From NCBI GenBank assembly GCA_002700865.1, contig PAFB01000129.1:1-29863 (forward strand): a stretch of DNA of 29,863 bases. The letters run 5' to 3'. Below the pieces are notes generated by a model, which was given only the letters and a program-made list of their open reading frames with translations, was not told the origin of the DNA and made no database searches. A program made the translations under genes and the position numbers. This document shows, piece by piece, positions 15,720 through 24,044 of this stretch; position 1 is the stretch's first letter; every line of letters begins with the position of its first letter. The stretch is from Rhodospirillaceae bacterium. GTDB lineage: Bacteria > Pseudomonadota > Alphaproteobacteria > UBA7985.

Positions 15720-16283
15720 CTAGGCGTGGAAGTCTGAAAGGCTGGTCACAGCGTCTTCAGGCCCCTCGACATCAAGAACGGCCCCCTCTTCGGTGAAGCG
15801 TCGATCGAGCACGGCGAGCGGTAGCTGTGTGATCAGAATTTCAAGCTCGGAGGCCTTGGCAAAGCCGACTTTGAGCGTGGCGCGAACAGTCCGGGTCCAG
15901 GTTACTGGCGCCGCTGCGTCTAAGGCGTGCTTGACCGCGCCGGGATAGGCTCTGGCCAGGCCCCCTGTACCCAGTTTGGTGCCGCCAAAATAGCGCACCA
16001 CAATCGCACCTACGTTGATCAGCCGACGGCCAATCAGCAGCTTGAGGACCGGCATGCCCGAAGTCCCGGAGGGTTCACCGTCGTCCTTGGCTCCTTCCTC
16101 GATCTGATTGCTGGGATGGATCAGGCGGAAGGCCGTAACGTGATGGTTGGCTTTGGGATGGGCCGCGCGGAGTTCGCTCAGCCGTTCCTCAAAGGCGGCT
16201 ATCGGCACCACATGCGCCAGAAACCGGGACTTCTTTTCCTCGGTTTCGGCAAAGGCTTCTTCGGTCAGGGTCAGCAGGTCCAA
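15720..16283 (-). CDS. yigZ: YigZ/IMPACT family protein
   Basis: A 187-residue member of the YigZ/IMPACT (UPF0029) family. The N-terminal domain carries the hallmarks 'EKKSRFLAHVVP' (16-27), 'DDGEPSGTSGMPVLKLL' (67-83) and 'VVRYFGGTKLGTGGLARAY' (95-113). The remaining residues form the small C-terminal ferredoxin-like domain. Eukaryotic IMPACT regulates the kinase GCN2; the bacterial role is not settled, though nucleic-acid or ribosome-related functions have been suggested. The gene begins 21 bases after the isovaleryl-CoA dehydrogenase stop on the same strand, so the two are probably co-transcribed. The functions have no obvious link. Confidence 0.92.
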   Translation of the reverse strand: MDLLTLTEEAFAETEEKKSRFLAHVVPIAAFEERLSELRAAHPKANHHVTAFRLIHPSNQIEEGAKDDGEPSGTSGMPVLKLLIGRRLINVGAIVVRYFGGTKLGTGGLARAYPGAVKHALDAAAPVTWTRTVRATLKVGFAKASELEILITQLPLAVLDRRFTEEGAVLDVEGPEDAVTSLSDFHA

Positions 16284-16304
16284 TCGAGTCTCCCGTACCG
16301 CTGA

Positions 16305-17468
16305 TCAGGCGGTTTCCTCGAACAACTCCCGACCGATGAGCATGCGCCGGATTTCACTGGTGCCAGCCCCGATCTCGTACAGCTTGGCGTCGCGGAGCAA
16401 GCGCCCGGTGGCGTAATCGTTGATATAGCCATTGCCGCCCAGAGCCTGAATCGCCTCCAGCGCCAATTGGGTAGCCTTTTCTGCGGCATAGAGAATGCAA
16501 CCCGCCGCATCCTTGCGCGTCGTCTCGCCCCGGTCGCAGGCTTGTGCAACGGCATAGACGTAGGCGCGGCACGCATTCATGGTGGTGTACATGTCGGCCA
16601 GCTTGCCTTGCATCAGTTGAAAGGTGCCGATGAGCTGACCGAACTGCTCGCGCTGATGCACGTAAGGCACAACGATATCCATCGCCGCTGCCATGATACC
16701 CAAAGGGCCCGCGGCGAGGACCACCCGCTCATAGTCCAAACCGGACATCAGCACGCGCACGCCCTGCCCTTCTTCGCCCAGTACGTTCTCAAAGGGCACC
16801 TCGCAATCCTCGAACACCAATTCCGCCGTGTTTGATCCGCGCATGCCCAGCTTGTCCAGTTTTGCGCCGGTCGAAAAACCTTCCATGTCGCGCTCGATCA
16901 GAAAGGCCGTGATGCCGCGCGGCCCTGCTTCAGGGTCGGTTTTTGCGTAAACGACGAGGGTGTTGGCATCTGGCGCGTTGGTGATCCACATCTTGGTGCC
17001 ATTGAGGACAAAGCGGTCATTGCGCTTGTCAGCATGCAGCTTCATCGACACCACATCCGACCCCGCGCCCGGCTCGGACATGGCCAGCGATCCAACGTGA
17101 GCACCGCTGATCAGAGGCGGCAGAAACCGCTGTTTCTGGTGCGCATTGCCCCAGCGGGCAATCTGGTTGACGCAGAGGTTGGAGTGCGCGCCGTAGGACA
17201 GCCCCACCGACGCCGATGCACGGGAAACTTCCTCGACCGCAACCGCGTGCGCGAGATACCCCAGCCCCAAGCCGCCATCTGCTACCGGCACGGTGATACC
17301 GTGCATACCGAGCAACCCCATTTCGTCCCATAGGGCGCGAGGCATGGCGTTAGACTGGTCGATCTCCTGCGCCAGCGGGGCGAGCCGTTCCTGAGCCCAG
17401 CGACGAACAGTGGCGCGCAGGGCGTCGATGTCTTCGCCGTGGTGAAAGGTCATGACTTGATCAAACAT
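16305..17468 (-). CDS. ivd: Isovaleryl-CoA dehydrogenase
   Basis: A 387-residue acyl-CoA dehydrogenase most like isovaleryl-CoA dehydrogenase, the FAD enzyme that converts isovaleryl-CoA to 3-methylcrotonyl-CoA in leucine breakdown and passes electrons to ETF. 'LAMSEPGAGSDVVSMKL' and 'WITNAPDANTLVVYAKT' are the family signatures. The catalytic base of this subfamily sits on an internal helix: E247 in 'GLDYERVVLAAGPLGIM'. The C-terminal 'LYEIGAGTSEIRRMLIGR' lacks the glutamate used by medium-chain enzymes and matches IVD closely. In many alphaproteobacteria ivd is followed by methylcrotonyl-CoA carboxylase genes; none is present here, and yigZ follows instead. There is no strong Shine-Dalgarno before the ATG. 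Confidence 0.9.
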   Translation of the reverse strand: MFDQVMTFHHGEDIDALRATVRRWAQERLAPLAQEIDQSNAMPRALWDEMGLLGMHGITVPVADGGLGLGYLAHAVAVEEVSRASASVGLSYGAHSNLCVNQIARWGNAHQKQRFLPPLISGAHVGSLAMSEPGAGSDVVSMKLHADKRNDRFVLNGTKMWITNAPDANTLVVYAKTDPEAGPRGITAFLIERDMEGFSTGAKLDKLGMRGSNTAELVFEDCEVPFENVLGEEGQGVRVLMSGLDYERVVLAAGPLGIMAAAMDIVVPYVHQREQFGQLIGTFQLMQGKLADMYTTMNACRAYVYAVAQACDRGETTRKDAAGCILYAAEKATQLALEAIQALGGNGYINDYATGRLLRDAKLYEIGAGTSEIRRMLIGRELFEETA

Positions 17469-17553
17469 GGGTTGAACGTCTCCACTGTCCTGCTACAGCC
17501 TCAGTCCTGCCAGCATAAGCCACAGGGTCTTGGCAGTCCGCTGAAATTACGAC

Positions 17554-18504
17554 CTAAAGCGTCGAAAGCAGCAACATCAAAATTGACACAAGGACAAAGG
17601 CCATCCCGACCCATTCCGTCCGCGTTGGACGCTCCTGGAACATCAAGAAAGTCAGAATAACCGCAGCAAAGAACTCGACCTGACCGACGGACTTGACCAG
17701 CGCAGGCGACATCAGCACGTACCCGATAAACCAGCAGGCCGAACCCAGCGCGGACAAGAAGCCGGTATAGGCCATGGGTTGGAGGCGCTTGGTGACACGG
17801 CCAAATTCAGAGACATCGCGCCAGGACATCACGGCGATCACGACGACGCACTGGATCACCAGCAGCCCCACGAGTGTTGTCATGCCAGCAACCGCCGGTG
17901 ATAAAGCAACCCCGAGCGCATCCGCATCGCGGATCAGCGCCAATCCGCCCTCGCGCAGTGTCAGGGAGGTAGCCGCCAGCAAGGCACCGCCAGACAACCC
18001 CAGCCACGCTGACCGCAGATCCCAGACGGAACCGGCTTCATCACCCAGTTTGGCACGGGTAATCACCACAACGCCAATCACGGAAACCACGATAGCCATC
18101 CACTGCAGGCCGGTAAGGTACTGCGCAAAAAACGGTGTGGAGCCGACGATGGCAACCAGCACCACTTCTGTTTTGACGTAGACCACGCCAATGGCGAGAT
18201 TTCGTTGCCGCAAAAGCAATGTTTGCTGCACCGTGGCGAGAATCTGCAGCACGGCCGCAGCCAAAGTCCACAGCCAGAAGCTCAGCGAAAGCGTTGGCGG
18301 CGCGCCCCACGCAAGTATCAGGACCACCAGAATCAGCACCGCCCATGGCAACCCGAACAGGCACCGCGCCAGTGCTGCGCTCCAAGACGACAGCTGTATG
18401 TCAGAGGAGGTCTTGCGCGAAAGGGCCTTTTGCCCCGCAACCCGCAGGGCCTGAAACACCCCTGCCGCCATGCCCAGGACAATCCATGGTTCAATCAAAC
18501 TCAT
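17554..18504 (-). CDS. EamA/DMT-superfamily membrane transporter
   Basis: A 316-residue drug/metabolite-transporter superfamily protein with about ten hydrophobic segments in two EamA-like halves (roughly 1-150 and 165-316). 'VVYVKTEVVLVAIVGSTPFFAQYL' in the first half, and 'KSVGQVEFFAAVILTFLMFQERP' followed by 'TRTEWVGMAFVLVSILMLLL' in the second, are typical of the superfamily's paired repeats. It lies in the inner membrane; the substrate cannot be predicted. It starts just after a strong terminator on the same strand (18511-18550), so it probably has its own promoter or depends on read-through. It is one of two DMT proteins in the window; the other is at 26739-27623. Confidence 0.85.
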   Translation of the reverse strand: MSLIEPWIVLGMAAGVFQALRVAGQKALSRKTSSDIQLSSWSAALARCLFGLPWAVLILVVLILAWGAPPTLSLSFWLWTLAAAVLQILATVQQTLLLRQRNLAIGVVYVKTEVVLVAIVGSTPFFAQYLTGLQWMAIVVSVIGVVVITRAKLGDEAGSVWDLRSAWLGLSGGALLAATSLTLREGGLALIRDADALGVALSPAVAGMTTLVGLLVIQCVVVIAVMSWRDVSEFGRVTKRLQPMAYTGFLSALGSACWFIGYVLMSPALVKSVGQVEFFAAVILTFLMFQERPTRTEWVGMAFVLVSILMLLLSTL

Positions 18505-18510
18505 GGCCCC

Positions 18511-18550
18511 AAAACAACACAGGCCGCTTGACTGCGAAAGTCAAACGGCC
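18511..18550 (-). terminator. Strong terminator of the 48-residue protein gene
   Basis: On the minus strand GGCCGTTTGACT (18539-18550) and AGTCAAGCGGCC (18522-18533) form a 12-base stem with one G-T pair and a 5-base loop. The T-rich tail TGTGTTGTTTT follows. It lies about 95 bases past the stop of the small gene at 18646 and directly before the transporter gene. Confidence 0.8.
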
Positions 18551-18645
18551 CGGTTAAGTTCATTGGTCTGCGATGCGTCTCAGGTGAGAAGAGGGGAGGA
18601 GGAGTTGAGACGTAGGCAGTCGATGAACCGCAGTCTGAACGACGA

Positions 18646-18792
18646 CTACCGCTTGCCAGTGCTGTTACGCTTGTTCAGACCAAAAAGAGAGTATACGGCT
18701 TCGCGGATCGCTTGACCGCGCAATTCGCGGGCCCGACGCTCGAAAGCCTGAAGTTCGGAGTAAGAGAGAAAGCCGTCTTTGCGGATGCTCAT
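18646..18792 (-). CDS. Small basic protein, 48 residues, unknown function
   Basis: A short frame reading MSIRKDGFLSYSELQAF, then ERRARELRGQAIREAVY and SLFGLNKRNSTGKR. It is basic and strongly helical in the middle, with charged 'ERRARELRGQAIREA' and a 'LFGL' segment. It recalls the many short Arg-rich helical proteins of alphaproteobacteria, but lacks the DUF1127 pattern, so I do not assign a family. Support for it being real: a family-like composition, a start followed by an uninterrupted frame, a purine-rich AAGGGAA about 10 bases before the ATG, a strong downstream terminator, and about 220 bases of upstream space shared with the divergent LysR gene. Abundant expression would fit this arrangement, but that is inference. 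Confidence 0.65.
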   Translation of the reverse strand: MSIRKDGFLSYSELQAFERRARELRGQAIREAVYSLFGLNKRNSTGKR

Positions 18793-19011
18793 CAAGGAAG
18801 TTCCCTTGCCTTTTCGGGTTCAATGTGGAGGGAAACCCGTTTTCGGTGCCTTTAGCGGAGGACTGCGGTGTAGGAGGGAGGAGTGGGAGGATCCACACCG
18901 CAGTCGCGCTTTGTCAGTACTGATATCAATATAAATGCGCAAAAGTAGTTGAGAATATCTACAATTTCGCTAAGTTCTTTGCACGTTTTGCACAAATGCC
19001 GGAGTACTGTT

Positions 19012-19944
19012 GTGGACACACTGACGTCGATGAAGGTTTTTCATACTGCCGTGACCTCGGGCAGCTTTTCAGAGGCGGGGCGAACCCTTGGCATGGCGCC
19101 GTCCAGCGTCTCCCGCCAGATCAGCGCTCTTGAGGACCATCTTGGCGTTCAGTTGCTGAACCGATCCACCCGTCAGCTCCACCTTACCGAAGCCGGTGAG
19201 ACCTACCACGACCGGGTCATTAACATTCTTCAGTCGGTTGAGGATGCCGCTGTCGCTGTGACGGAACTGGAAAGCAGCCCGCGCGGCATGCTGCGGATCA
19301 ACATGCCGGTTACCTTCGGCCGCCGCCACGTAGCGCCCTTCTTCCCCGAATTCATGGAAATCTACCCAGAAGTCGAAATCGAAGCGACCATGACCGACAA
19401 TCTGGTCAACATCATCGAAGAGGGCGCCGACCTGGTGATTCGGATCGGTGAGTTGCAGGACAGCAGCCTGATCGCACGCAAACTTGCGCCCAATAACCGC
19501 GTTATCGCCGCCTCGCCGGAATACTTGGACAAATACGGAGAGCCGATCACACCCTCGGACCTTGCCGACCACGTCGCCCTGACCTACCGCCGCCAAGCGG
19601 GGCCTGACATTTTCCACTTTGACGGACCGCGTGGGGTTGAGCACGTGCGCATGCGCTCAATCCTGCACGTCAACAATGGTGAAGCCATCTTGCCCGCGGC
19701 ACGGCAGGGTCTGGGACTGGTGCTGCTGCCGACCTACGTGGTGGGACGGGATATTCAGACCGGCAAGCTGCGCCCGGTCATGACGGACTTCACTGCCTCG
19801 CCCACAGCCCTTGATACCAGCATTTACGCCATGTACCCGCCCAACCGGCACCTGTCGCCCAAAGTGCGGGCCTTTGTCGATTTTTTGCTCAGCAAGTTCG
19901 GCCATCCACCTTACTGGGATGTCGAAGACCCCAGCCACGAATAG
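19012..19944 (+). CDS. LysR-type transcriptional regulator
   Basis: A 310-residue LysR-family regulator. Its N-terminal winged helix-turn-helix reads 'MKVFHTAVTSGSFSEAGRTL' then 'GMAPSSVSRQISALEDHLG' (about residues 7-45). The C-terminal effector domain (about 90-300) includes 'MLRINMPVTFGRRHVAPFF' and 'EGADLVIRIGELQDSSLIAR', matching the common subgroup with a periplasmic-binding-protein-like sensor. I chose the GTG at 19012 because GGAG lies 7 bases before it; the ATG at 18949 adds 21 residues with no ribosome-binding site. It is divergent from the 48-residue protein gene and convergent on the aminopeptidase gene. Its target is unknown; the small gene is the nearest candidate. Confidence 0.92.
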   Translation: MDTLTSMKVFHTAVTSGSFSEAGRTLGMAPSSVSRQISALEDHLGVQLLNRSTRQLHLTEAGETYHDRVINILQSVEDAAVAVTELESSPRGMLRINMPVTFGRRHVAPFFPEFMEIYPEVEIEATMTDNLVNIIEEGADLVIRIGELQDSSLIARKLAPNNRVIAASPEYLDKYGEPITPSDLADHVALTYRRQAGPDIFHFDGPRGVEHVRMRSILHVNNGEAILPAARQGLGLVLLPTYVVGRDIQTGKLRPVMTDFTASPTALDTSIYAMYPPNRHLSPKVRAFVDFLLSKFGHPPYWDVEDPSHE

Positions 19945-19963
19945 ACGGCCGGAAGCAGCCGTC
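19944..19963. terminator. Short hairpin between convergent stops
   Basis: GACGGC (19944-19949) and GCCGTC (19958-19963) form a perfect 6-base stem with an 8-base loop. It overlaps the last base of the LysR stop and the first bases of the aminopeptidase stop. There is no T-run, so termination is only a possibility. Confidence 0.35.
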
Positions 19964-21008
19964 AGGGCTTGGCCTTGGCAAGCGCGACCCGCCAATCTTC
20001 CGAGGAAGCCGCGACCACTTCCATAGCCAGCAGGAACCGCTTCACGTTGCCGCCAAAGCGACCGTACAGCACTGCCTCAAGCTCCGGACGGGCGTTTTCG
20101 TAAGTACCGATGGAAACCAGATGCGCGTTGTTTAGGTCGCGCTCGAAGAAGCCATCGTAGTTATAGCCGCCGAAGGCGCTGCGAGAGGCGTGATAGCGCT
20201 GCTTGAGACGCGCGAAGGCATCGGCTTTCGCCTGCAAACGCAGGTCTTCAGCCACGTCGGCCGCCGCGTAGATCTCGTCCAGCTCCCGCTTGGTGTCCTG
20301 AATCAGACCGTGGAACAAGGCTCTGGCGTGGTCCCGCTCCGCGAAAAACGCCTCCAAGTCCCCCGTATCAACCCCTTTCTGAGCCCAAAACTCCTTGACC
20401 AGCGCGAAGGCTATGGTGTTCGCCAAGGCTTCGTTGAACTCAGCCGCGCCGGGCCGATAGATCGTGTTGTGCACGCTTTCATGGATGACCAGTTCGACCA
20501 GCGACGTCTTGCTGCGGTCCAGCGCCGGTGATGCTATGGGGTCCGGGAACCAGCCTAAAGTCGCATAGGCGTCAACCCCGCCCATATAGGCGTCAAAGCC
20601 CCGCTCCTGCGCTTTCAAAAAGAACGCTTCGGCTTTGGCTTCCTCAAAATAGCCCTGATACGGCACGCAACCCGCGATTGGCCAACAGTTCACAACGGGA
20701 TTGAGGGCCAGCCGTTCGGCTCGAAAAACCGTCCACACTGTCGCGTCTCGATCGAGTTGGGAGTAACTCTGATAGCTGTCCCCAACATCGAGGCCCCAGT
20801 GCTCCGAAAAGGCCACGGCTTCTTGGACAAGGGCGAGCTTTTCTGCCGTCTCTGCTGGTGTCGTCGGGTCCCCAACGACCTCACCAATCGGGCGGGCGCG
20901 GTCCAGCAAGTCGGATTGTCCGCGGGCGATGTGAATCAGATAGGAGTCGCAAGCGGTCAGTCCGGCCAGCGCCAGCAAGGCAATCCCCGAAACTGTCTTA
21001 CGAACCAT
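19962..21008 (-). CDS. Lipoprotein aminopeptidase (COG4324 / Aminopep family)
   Basis: A 348-residue predicted metallo-aminopeptidase. A lipoprotein signal (GIALLALAGLTAC, lipidated C20) anchors it to a membrane facing the periplasm. The zinc site is 'LVIHESVHNTIY' with H176, E177 and H180; the third ligand is probably a glutamate in 'FNEALANTIA'. The 'YMGGVDAYATLGWFPDPIAS' phrase just before the HExxH is typical of this family. I chose the ATG at 21006-21008 because it starts the lipoprotein signal; the longer frame to 21071 runs into the divergent promoter region. AGAAGG lies close upstream. The biological substrate is unknown. The gene is divergent from the HD hydrolase and antiporter pair. 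Confidence 0.85.
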   Translation of the reverse strand: MVRKTVSGIALLALAGLTACDSYLIHIARGQSDLLDRARPIGEVVGDPTTPAETAEKLALVQEAVAFSEHWGLDVGDSYQSYSQLDRDATVWTVFRAERLALNPVVNCWPIAGCVPYQGYFEEAKAEAFFLKAQERGFDAYMGGVDAYATLGWFPDPIASPALDRSKTSLVELVIHESVHNTIYRPGAAEFNEALANTIAFALVKEFWAQKGVDTGDLEAFFAERDHARALFHGLIQDTKRELDEIYAAADVAEDLRLQAKADAFARLKQRYHASRSAFGGYNYDGFFERDLNNAHLVSIGTYENARPELEAVLYGRFGGNVKRFLLAMEVVAASSEDWRVALAKAKP

Positions 21009-21083
21009 GAGCCTTCTGCTCTCCTTGTCTGAATGCCCGCGTGTTATCAACAATACATACGAAGACAACAAGGCACTTTCACG

Positions 21084-21662
21084 ATGTCACGCGCTTGGCA
21101 ACGCATGCTATCAGGTCGCCGCCTCGACCTGCTTAACCCCTCCCCTTTCGATATTGAAATCGAAGACATTGCTCATGGGCTATCCCGTGTTTCCCGCTGG
21201 AATGGTCAGACCGTGGGGGAGCATTCTTTCAGTGTCGCCCAGCATTCCGTGCTGGTTTTGGACCTCTTTAGCGCTCAGGCGGTTAATTCTTCGCCCCGGG
21301 ACCAGTTGTACGCACTGTTGCACGATGCGGCTGAATACGTGATTGGCGACCTGATTTCGCCATTCAAGTCAGCAGTGGGGCTGGATTACAAGTCACTGGA
21401 ACATAAGTTAGAGCACGCGGTTCACGTCCGCTTTGGTCTCAAGGCCGACCCAGGAGAAGACCTTCACAGGCGCATAAAGGCGGCTGATATCAAGGCCGCC
21501 TACTGGGAAGCCACCCTACTGGCTGGTTTCGATTCGGCAGAAGCGGTAAACTTTTTCGGTGAGCGACCGGGCGGCAGAGCCCCCGACTTGACCCCGTTGA
21601 GCGCCATGGAGGCCAAGGCCTTATTTACGGGGCGTTTTGAAGGCTTATTGGCTCAGACTTAA
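21084..21662 (+). CDS. HD-domain phosphohydrolase, YfbR-like
   Basis: A 192-residue HD-superfamily protein resembling YfbR-type 5'-deoxynucleotidases. The metal ligands are visible: 'GQTVGEHSFSVAQHS' (H47, H54), 'LLHDAAEYVIGDL' (H80-D81) and D135 in 'IKAADIKAAYWEA'. Members of this group hydrolyse small nucleotides such as dNMPs; the exact substrate is not fixed by sequence. The ATG at 21084 gives a normal family start ('MSRAWQRMLSGRRLDLLNP'); the alternative at 21033 adds 17 residues overlapping the intergenic region. It is followed after 16 bases by the antiporter gene and probably shares its transcript. In related bacteria such proteins act in the cytoplasm in nucleotide-pool control. Confidence 0.85.
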   Translation: MSRAWQRMLSGRRLDLLNPSPFDIEIEDIAHGLSRVSRWNGQTVGEHSFSVAQHSVLVLDLFSAQAVNSSPRDQLYALLHDAAEYVIGDLISPFKSAVGLDYKSLEHKLEHAVHVRFGLKADPGEDLHRRIKAADIKAAYWEATLLAGFDSAEAVNFFGERPGGRAPDLTPLSAMEAKALFTGRFEGLLAQT

Positions 21663-21678
21663 ACTGAAGGAACGACCC

Positions 21679-22977
21679 TTGACTGGTTTGCTCGATATCC
21701 CCGCTATTTTGCTTGGCCTGGCCGCCCTGTTTGGCGCGCTGAACTATTGGTTCGTAAAGCTGCCGCACACCATCGGTCTGGTTGTTATTGCGCTGGTGGC
21801 CAGTTTGGCTGCGGTCGGCTTGGATCTGGTATTCCCGGTTCTGGGCCTGAGTACAGCGGCCAATGGATTCTTGGAGAGCATCGACTTCGATGTCACGCTG
21901 ATGCAGGGGATGCTGTCGTTCCTTTTGTTCGCTGGTGCGCTGCATGTCGATCTGGGTCAGCTGCTGTCGCGCAAGTGGACCATCCTGATCCTCGCAAGCT
22001 TCGGCGTCATGCTGTCGTCGTTTATCATCGGTGGTGGCTTCTTTTTGGTGGCGACGGTGCTGGGGATCAGCATTCCGTTTATTGTTTGTCTGGTGCTGGG
22101 GATCATCGTGTCTCCAACCGACCCGGTGGCGGTGCTTGGACTGCTAAAAACCCTCAAGGTGCCCCCGCACCTCAAGGCCAAAATAGCCGGTGAGAGCTTG
22201 TTTAACGACGGTGTCGCAGTGGTGCTTTTCAGCATTGTGGTCACGCTTGCCTTCAGCGTTACTGGCCACGGCGATCACGACGGACACGGCGGCAAGTCTT
22301 CCATCACCTTTGTTTCCGGTCTGTGGCTGTTCGTCAAAGAAGCTGGCGGCGGCGCTTTACTGGGCCTGGTCGGCGGCCTGATTGCTTTTTGGGTCATGCG
22401 TCGAATTGACGATTATGTACTGGAGGTTCTGATTACACTTGCGCTGGTCACCGGCGCCTACTCGATCGCCCTGCACCTGCACTTCTCCGGTCCGATCGCC
22501 ATGGTCATCGCGGGCCTGCTGATCGGGAATCAGGGAACGGCTCTGGCCATGTCGCAAAAGACACGGGATCATCTGGAAAAGTTCTGGGAACTGATCGACG
22601 AAATCCTCAATTCAGTGCTGTTCATGCTGATCGGTCTGGAAGTCGTGTTCATCCTGCAAAACACCGGCAGCGGTGTGTCCACACCGCAGGCGGCCGTGCT
22701 GATTCTGGTGGTGATTTTCCTGTCTGTAGCGGCACGCTTCACCGCTATTTTCCTGCCCCTGCAGCTGCGCGCCCTGCGCAGCGAGGTCAGCCGCGGCACC
22801 GTACCGATCCTGACATGGGCGGGGATCAGAGGCGGCATCTCCGTCGCCCTCGCCCTATCCCTGCCCGACAGCCCCGAGCGCGGTATCCTGCTGTTGGTTA
22901 CCTATTGCGTGGTGCTTTTCTCGGTGATTGTGCAGGGATTGACCGTCGAAAGGGTCATCAAACGGTACTACCCCTGA
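21679..22977 (+). CDS. Na+/H+ antiporter, CPA1 family
   Basis: A 432-residue cation:proton antiporter with about 11-12 hydrophobic segments. CPA1 hallmarks are present: 'SPTDPVAVLGLLK' with the transport aspartate, 'AGESLFNDGVAVVLF', and 'WAGIRGGISVALALSLP' near the C-terminus. A His/Asp-rich loop ('GHGDHDGHGG') after the fifth or sixth helix could sense ions or pH. There is no long cytoplasmic tail. I chose the TTG at 21679 because AAGGAA lies 6 bases upstream and translation would begin 16 bases after the HD-hydrolase stop; the in-frame TTG at 21637 overlaps that gene. Its role is likely sodium or pH homeostasis, in keeping with a marine habitat. The pairing with the HD hydrolase is an apparent operon. 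Confidence 0.9.
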   Translation: MTGLLDIPAILLGLAALFGALNYWFVKLPHTIGLVVIALVASLAAVGLDLVFPVLGLSTAANGFLESIDFDVTLMQGMLSFLLFAGALHVDLGQLLSRKWTILILASFGVMLSSFIIGGGFFLVATVLGISIPFIVCLVLGIIVSPTDPVAVLGLLKTLKVPPHLKAKIAGESLFNDGVAVVLFSIVVTLAFSVTGHGDHDGHGGKSSITFVSGLWLFVKEAGGGALLGLVGGLIAFWVMRRIDDYVLEVLITLALVTGAYSIALHLHFSGPIAMVIAGLLIGNQGTALAMSQKTRDHLEKFWELIDEILNSVLFMLIGLEVVFILQNTGSGVSTPQAAVLILVVIFLSVAARFTAIFLPLQLRALRSEVSRGTVPILTWAGIRGGISVALALSLPDSPERGILLLVTYCVVLFSVIVQGLTVERVIKRYYP

Positions 22978-23019
22978 GCCCCGTTTTTCGCAGCCCTGAA
23001 TTCTGCATGGGTAAAGGAC

Positions 23020-23047
23020 TTGATGAGAACTCCGTCTTAGCGATACA
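23020..23047 (+). promoter_or_regulatory. Possible tRNA promoter
   Basis: TTGATG (23020-23025) and GATACA (23042-23047) are 16 bases apart and end 12 bases before the tRNA. The -35-like element is fair and the -10-like one weak. Confidence 0.35.
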
Positions 23048-23059
23048 AGGTGGTCCAGT

Positions 23060-23135
<76 letters not shown>

Positions 23136-23182
23136 TTAAAATCAATGACTTAGCGGAAATATGGCCTACTTGCCTCACTGTT

Positions 23183-23202
23183 TAGGGGGCATATAGGGGG
23201 CA
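23183..23202. repeat. Paired TAGGGGGCA repeats next to tRNA-Thr
   Basis: TAGGGGGCA at 23183-23191 and again at 23194-23202, an 11-base period or about one helical turn. They lie 48 bases from the tRNA end. Short phased repeats of this kind near attachment sites can be integrase arm-type sites; that role is inference. Confidence 0.5.
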
Positions 23203-23354
23203 CTTTGCGCGTCGCTGCGCCTCAAAAGTACTTCTTCAACACCACTGCAATCGCCGCTGTGCGCACGGTCATGCCCACTTTTTTCCAACCGGGACGACAC
23301 GTGCAGAAACCGTGTGTAATTGGATGGGTCATCTGAAACCACGAGAAGTTTCCC

Positions 23355-23564
23355 ATGACCTACCGTCTCCTCAATTACCGTGACCTCAAGAACGAGTTTG
23401 GCCTCGAACGCAAGCGCGTCTGGGCCATGGTTCGCAAAGGTCGTTTCCCAGCATCCGTCGAAATCAGCCCTGGTCGTCCCGGTTGGCGGCGAGATGACAT
23501 CGAACAATGGTTCGCTGACCTGCCAGCCGTGCCTTACGCGGGGGCTGACAAATGCACAGACTAA
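23355..23564 (+). CDS. AlpA-type excisionase/regulator
   Basis: A 69-residue protein with the AlpA/excisionase pattern: 'YRLLNYRDLKNEFGLERKRV' then 'WAMVRKGRFPASVEISPGRP', then 'GWRRDDIEQWFADLP'. The order is helix-turn-helix, then 'GRFPxxVxxxPGRxGWRxxxIExW'. AlpA-like proteins are DNA-binding activators or recombination-directionality factors of prophages and P4-like islands. A purine-rich GAGAAG lies about 7 bases before the ATG. The long antisense frame at 23175-23573 is a shadow. Its place beside a tRNA gene suggests it controlled excision of an element that is now mostly lost. Confidence 0.8.
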   Translation: MTYRLLNYRDLKNEFGLERKRVWAMVRKGRFPASVEISPGRPGWRRDDIEQWFADLPAVPYAGADKCTD

Positions 23565-23684
23565 TCCCTGCACTCCGGCCGATGTCCGCCAACCAGGACG
23601 CCAAACACACTGCTGACCGGGTACAATCGTCTTTGACCTGTCAGTGCGCTTTTACACTGCACCAACGATCTGCGGAGCCTAAAC

Positions 23685-23900
23685 ATGACCAGCTTCCTTA
23701 CACCGCTTCAAGCCGCAAACATCCTGCACGTCAGCACGAGCACTTTGAACCGATGGCGTCGATTGGGAACCGGGCCTCGGTTCTGCAAGCTGCCCGGACG
23801 CGTTCGATACATGCCGAGCGATGTCTACCAGTTCATGCTGGACAGAGGCGTCAGCACGACAGCGCAAGCGCGTGGCCTTCGGGATCGCCTAACAGCCTAA
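23685..23900 (+). CDS. Small helix-turn-helix DNA-binding protein (excisionase-like)
   Basis: A 71-residue protein reading 'MTSFLTPLQAANILHVSTST' then 'LNRWRRLGTGPRFCKLPGRV', then 'RYMPSDVYQFMLDRGV'. This is the HTH_17/MerR-like pattern ('LTxxEAAxxLxVSxxTLxRWRxxGxGPxxxKxGxxVRY'), common in phage and plasmid excisionase-type proteins. GCGGAG lies 8 bases before the ATG. It follows the AlpA-like gene by 120 bases in the same direction. After it comes a GAGAGAA/TTCTCTC hairpin (about 23906-23930). Two different DNA-binding genes without an integrase suggest a decayed island or a domesticated regulator pair. Confidence 0.75.
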   Translation: MTSFLTPLQAANILHVSTSTLNRWRRLGTGPRFCKLPGRVRYMPSDVYQFMLDRGVSTTAQARGLRDRLTA

Positions 23901-24044
23901 GGGCCGAGAGAAGGGAAATAGTTTCTCTCCTCGCAGAGCCAAATCACAGAGTTCAAGTCACGCCTGGCCTCAGTCGAGCTCGGGGAAAACAACCAGCTCT
24001 TCAATTGTGGCCAGAATTGACGCCCCAGACAGGCAGCGCTGCGG

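Larger units (their letters stand above)
23136..23900 (+). mobile_element. Probable remnant of an element integrated at tRNA-Thr
   Basis: Directly downstream of the tRNA 3' end lie a pair of TAGGGGGCA repeats, an AlpA-type regulator and a second small helix-turn-helix protein. Such genes typically belong to prophages and satellite islands that use tRNA 3' ends as attachment sites. I find no integrase, no other phage gene and no second copy of the tRNA 3' end in the window, so if this was an element it is mostly gone. The right boundary is arbitrary. Confidence 0.4.

Noticed and set aside
18646..18792. Assignment of the 48-residue protein to DUF1127
   Set aside because: It is basic and helical like DUF1127 proteins but lacks their 'L..lddr.L.DiGl.R' pattern.
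23175..23573. Possible integrase on the minus strand next to tRNA-Thr
   Set aside because: The 132 codons show no tyrosine- or serine-recombinase motif and overlap the better-supported AlpA-like gene.
23901..24044. Right attachment site of the putative element
   Set aside because: I looked for a copy of the tRNA 3' end here and found none.
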